Positions 4,958-5,388 of a stretch of DNA of 5,388 nt are shown here, in pieces. Under the pieces are notes generated by a model. That model was not told where the DNA came from and did not search any database. It saw only the letters and a program-made list of their open reading frames with translations. Position numbers and translations under genes: made by a program. How positions within the stretch are numbered: position 1 is the first letter of the stretch; the number at the start of each line of letters is the position of its first letter. The stretch is from M3007 sp039804245 (lineage in GTDB: Bacteria > Bacteroidota > Bacteroidia > Chitinophagales > Saprospiraceae), in assembly GCA_039804245.1 (NCBI GenBank), contig JBDLWO010000154.1:1-5388 (forward strand), written 5' to 3'.

Positions 4958-5388
4958 ATGAAAAAATTGCTCTTTTCCTCCGCGTTCATCCTCGCAGCGC
5001 TCTTCGCGCAGGCTCAAAACGCCGAGGAAATTGTCGCCAAACACCTGAAAGCGATTGGCGCCGATAACTGGTCGAAGGTAAATGCCCTGAAAATGGAGGC
5101 CAAAATCACCTCCGACGCTATGGCCGGGATGTCTATCGCCATGAGTTCTACTATCGTGCGCGACAAGGCCGCCCGCATGGAGGTTTCTGTGATGGGTATG
5201 AATCAGGTTACTGCCCTCAACGGCGATATGGGCTGGACTACCAATCCGTTCATGGGCCAGACCGATCCGCAACCACTCACGCCCGATCAGGTAGCATCCA
5301 TGAAGGATATGCTCGATATTGATGGCACGCTGCCCGGCTACAAGGACAAGGGCTACACCCTCGAATATGTAGGCAAAGAAGATGTGGA
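4958..5388 (+). CDS. Secreted LolA-fold protein, outer-membrane lipoprotein-sorting-like (partial)
   Basis: The first 143 codons of a plus-strand gene cut by the right edge. Residues 1-19 (MKKLLFSSAFILAALFAQA) are a clear type I signal peptide with cleavage before Q20, so the protein is periplasmic or outer-membrane associated. The mature part starts AEEIVAKHLKAIG (22-34), then has alternating strands and the stretch GWTTNPFMGQTDPQPLTPDQ (92-111), a pattern I associate with Bacteroidota proteins annotated as outer membrane lipoprotein-sorting protein, which adopt the half-barrel LolA/LolB fold that holds lipid or acyl chains. Whether this one carries lipoproteins is not known; many paralogues have unknown ligands. 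It is rich in Met (12 in 143, mainly 46-118). The ATG at 4958 is preceded by an A/T-rich leader without a Shine-Dalgarno sequence. It is divergent from the transporter gene, and its neighbours give no functional link. Confidence 0.75.
   Translation, partial: MKKLLFSSAFILAALFAQAQNAEEIVAKHLKAIGADNWSKVNALKMEAKITSDAMAGMSIAMSSTIVRDKAARMEVSVMGMNQVTALNGDMGWTTNPFMGQTDPQPLTPDQVASMKDMLDIDGTLPGYKDKGYTLEYVGKEDV

Noticed and set aside
4862..5272. A 136-codon minus-strand frame opposite the LolA-like gene.
   Set aside because: The plus-strand product has a clean signal peptide and family-like sequence; the antisense frame is His-rich without any motif.

Overview
The window looks like a chromosomal stretch of a moderately GC-rich member of the Bacteroidota. 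Signs of this are start codons preceded by A/T-rich leaders without Shine-Dalgarno sequences, promoter-like TAnnTTTG motifs, exported proteins whose signal peptides end just before a glutamine, a probable TonB-dependent receptor, and a periplasmic LolA-like protein of a type common in that phylum. Assignment below phylum cannot be supported from the sequence alone. No RNA genes, insertion sequences, CRISPR arrays or phage genes are visible.

Layout. Six genes lie on the minus strand and read from about 4746 down to 1. In transcription order they are an MFS transporter (4746-3511), riboflavin synthase (3470-2880), 3-hydroxyanthranilate 3,4-dioxygenase (2805-2290), an FkbM-type methyltransferase (2290-1577), a cytochrome c / PQQ-type sugar dehydrogenase fusion (1549-143), and the first 44 codons of a probable TonB-dependent receptor (134-1, cut by the window edge). 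A seventh gene, for a secreted LolA-fold protein, runs divergently on the plus strand from 4958 and is cut at the right edge.

Transcription units (inferred). The 74-bp gap between riboflavin synthase and the dioxygenase holds a GC-rich hairpin followed by TTTT, then directly a perfect TAnnTTTG -7 element. This suggests one unit of transporter plus riboflavin synthase, and a second unit of dioxygenase, methyltransferase, dehydrogenase and receptor, where the gaps are a 1-nt overlap, 27 bp and 8 bp. The 211-bp divergent region (4747-4957) carries several inverted repeats, including two overlapping palindromes beside the likely start of the LolA-like transcript.

How the genes may work together. 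The dioxygenase acts in the kynurenine route from tryptophan, making the quinolinate precursor used for NAD or in tryptophan breakdown. Riboflavin synthase makes riboflavin, the precursor of the FAD used by kynurenine 3-monooxygenase, so a loose cofactor theme is possible. The heme-PQQ fusion beside a receptor suggests envelope sugar oxidation or uptake. These functional links are inference. Three genes are best started at internal ATG codons rather than at upstream GTG/TTG codons, and the reasons are given in each entry. No wholly new system is evident; the most distinctive items are the cytochrome/PQQ fusion paired with a receptor, a substituted motif residue in the methyltransferase, and the palindrome cluster.
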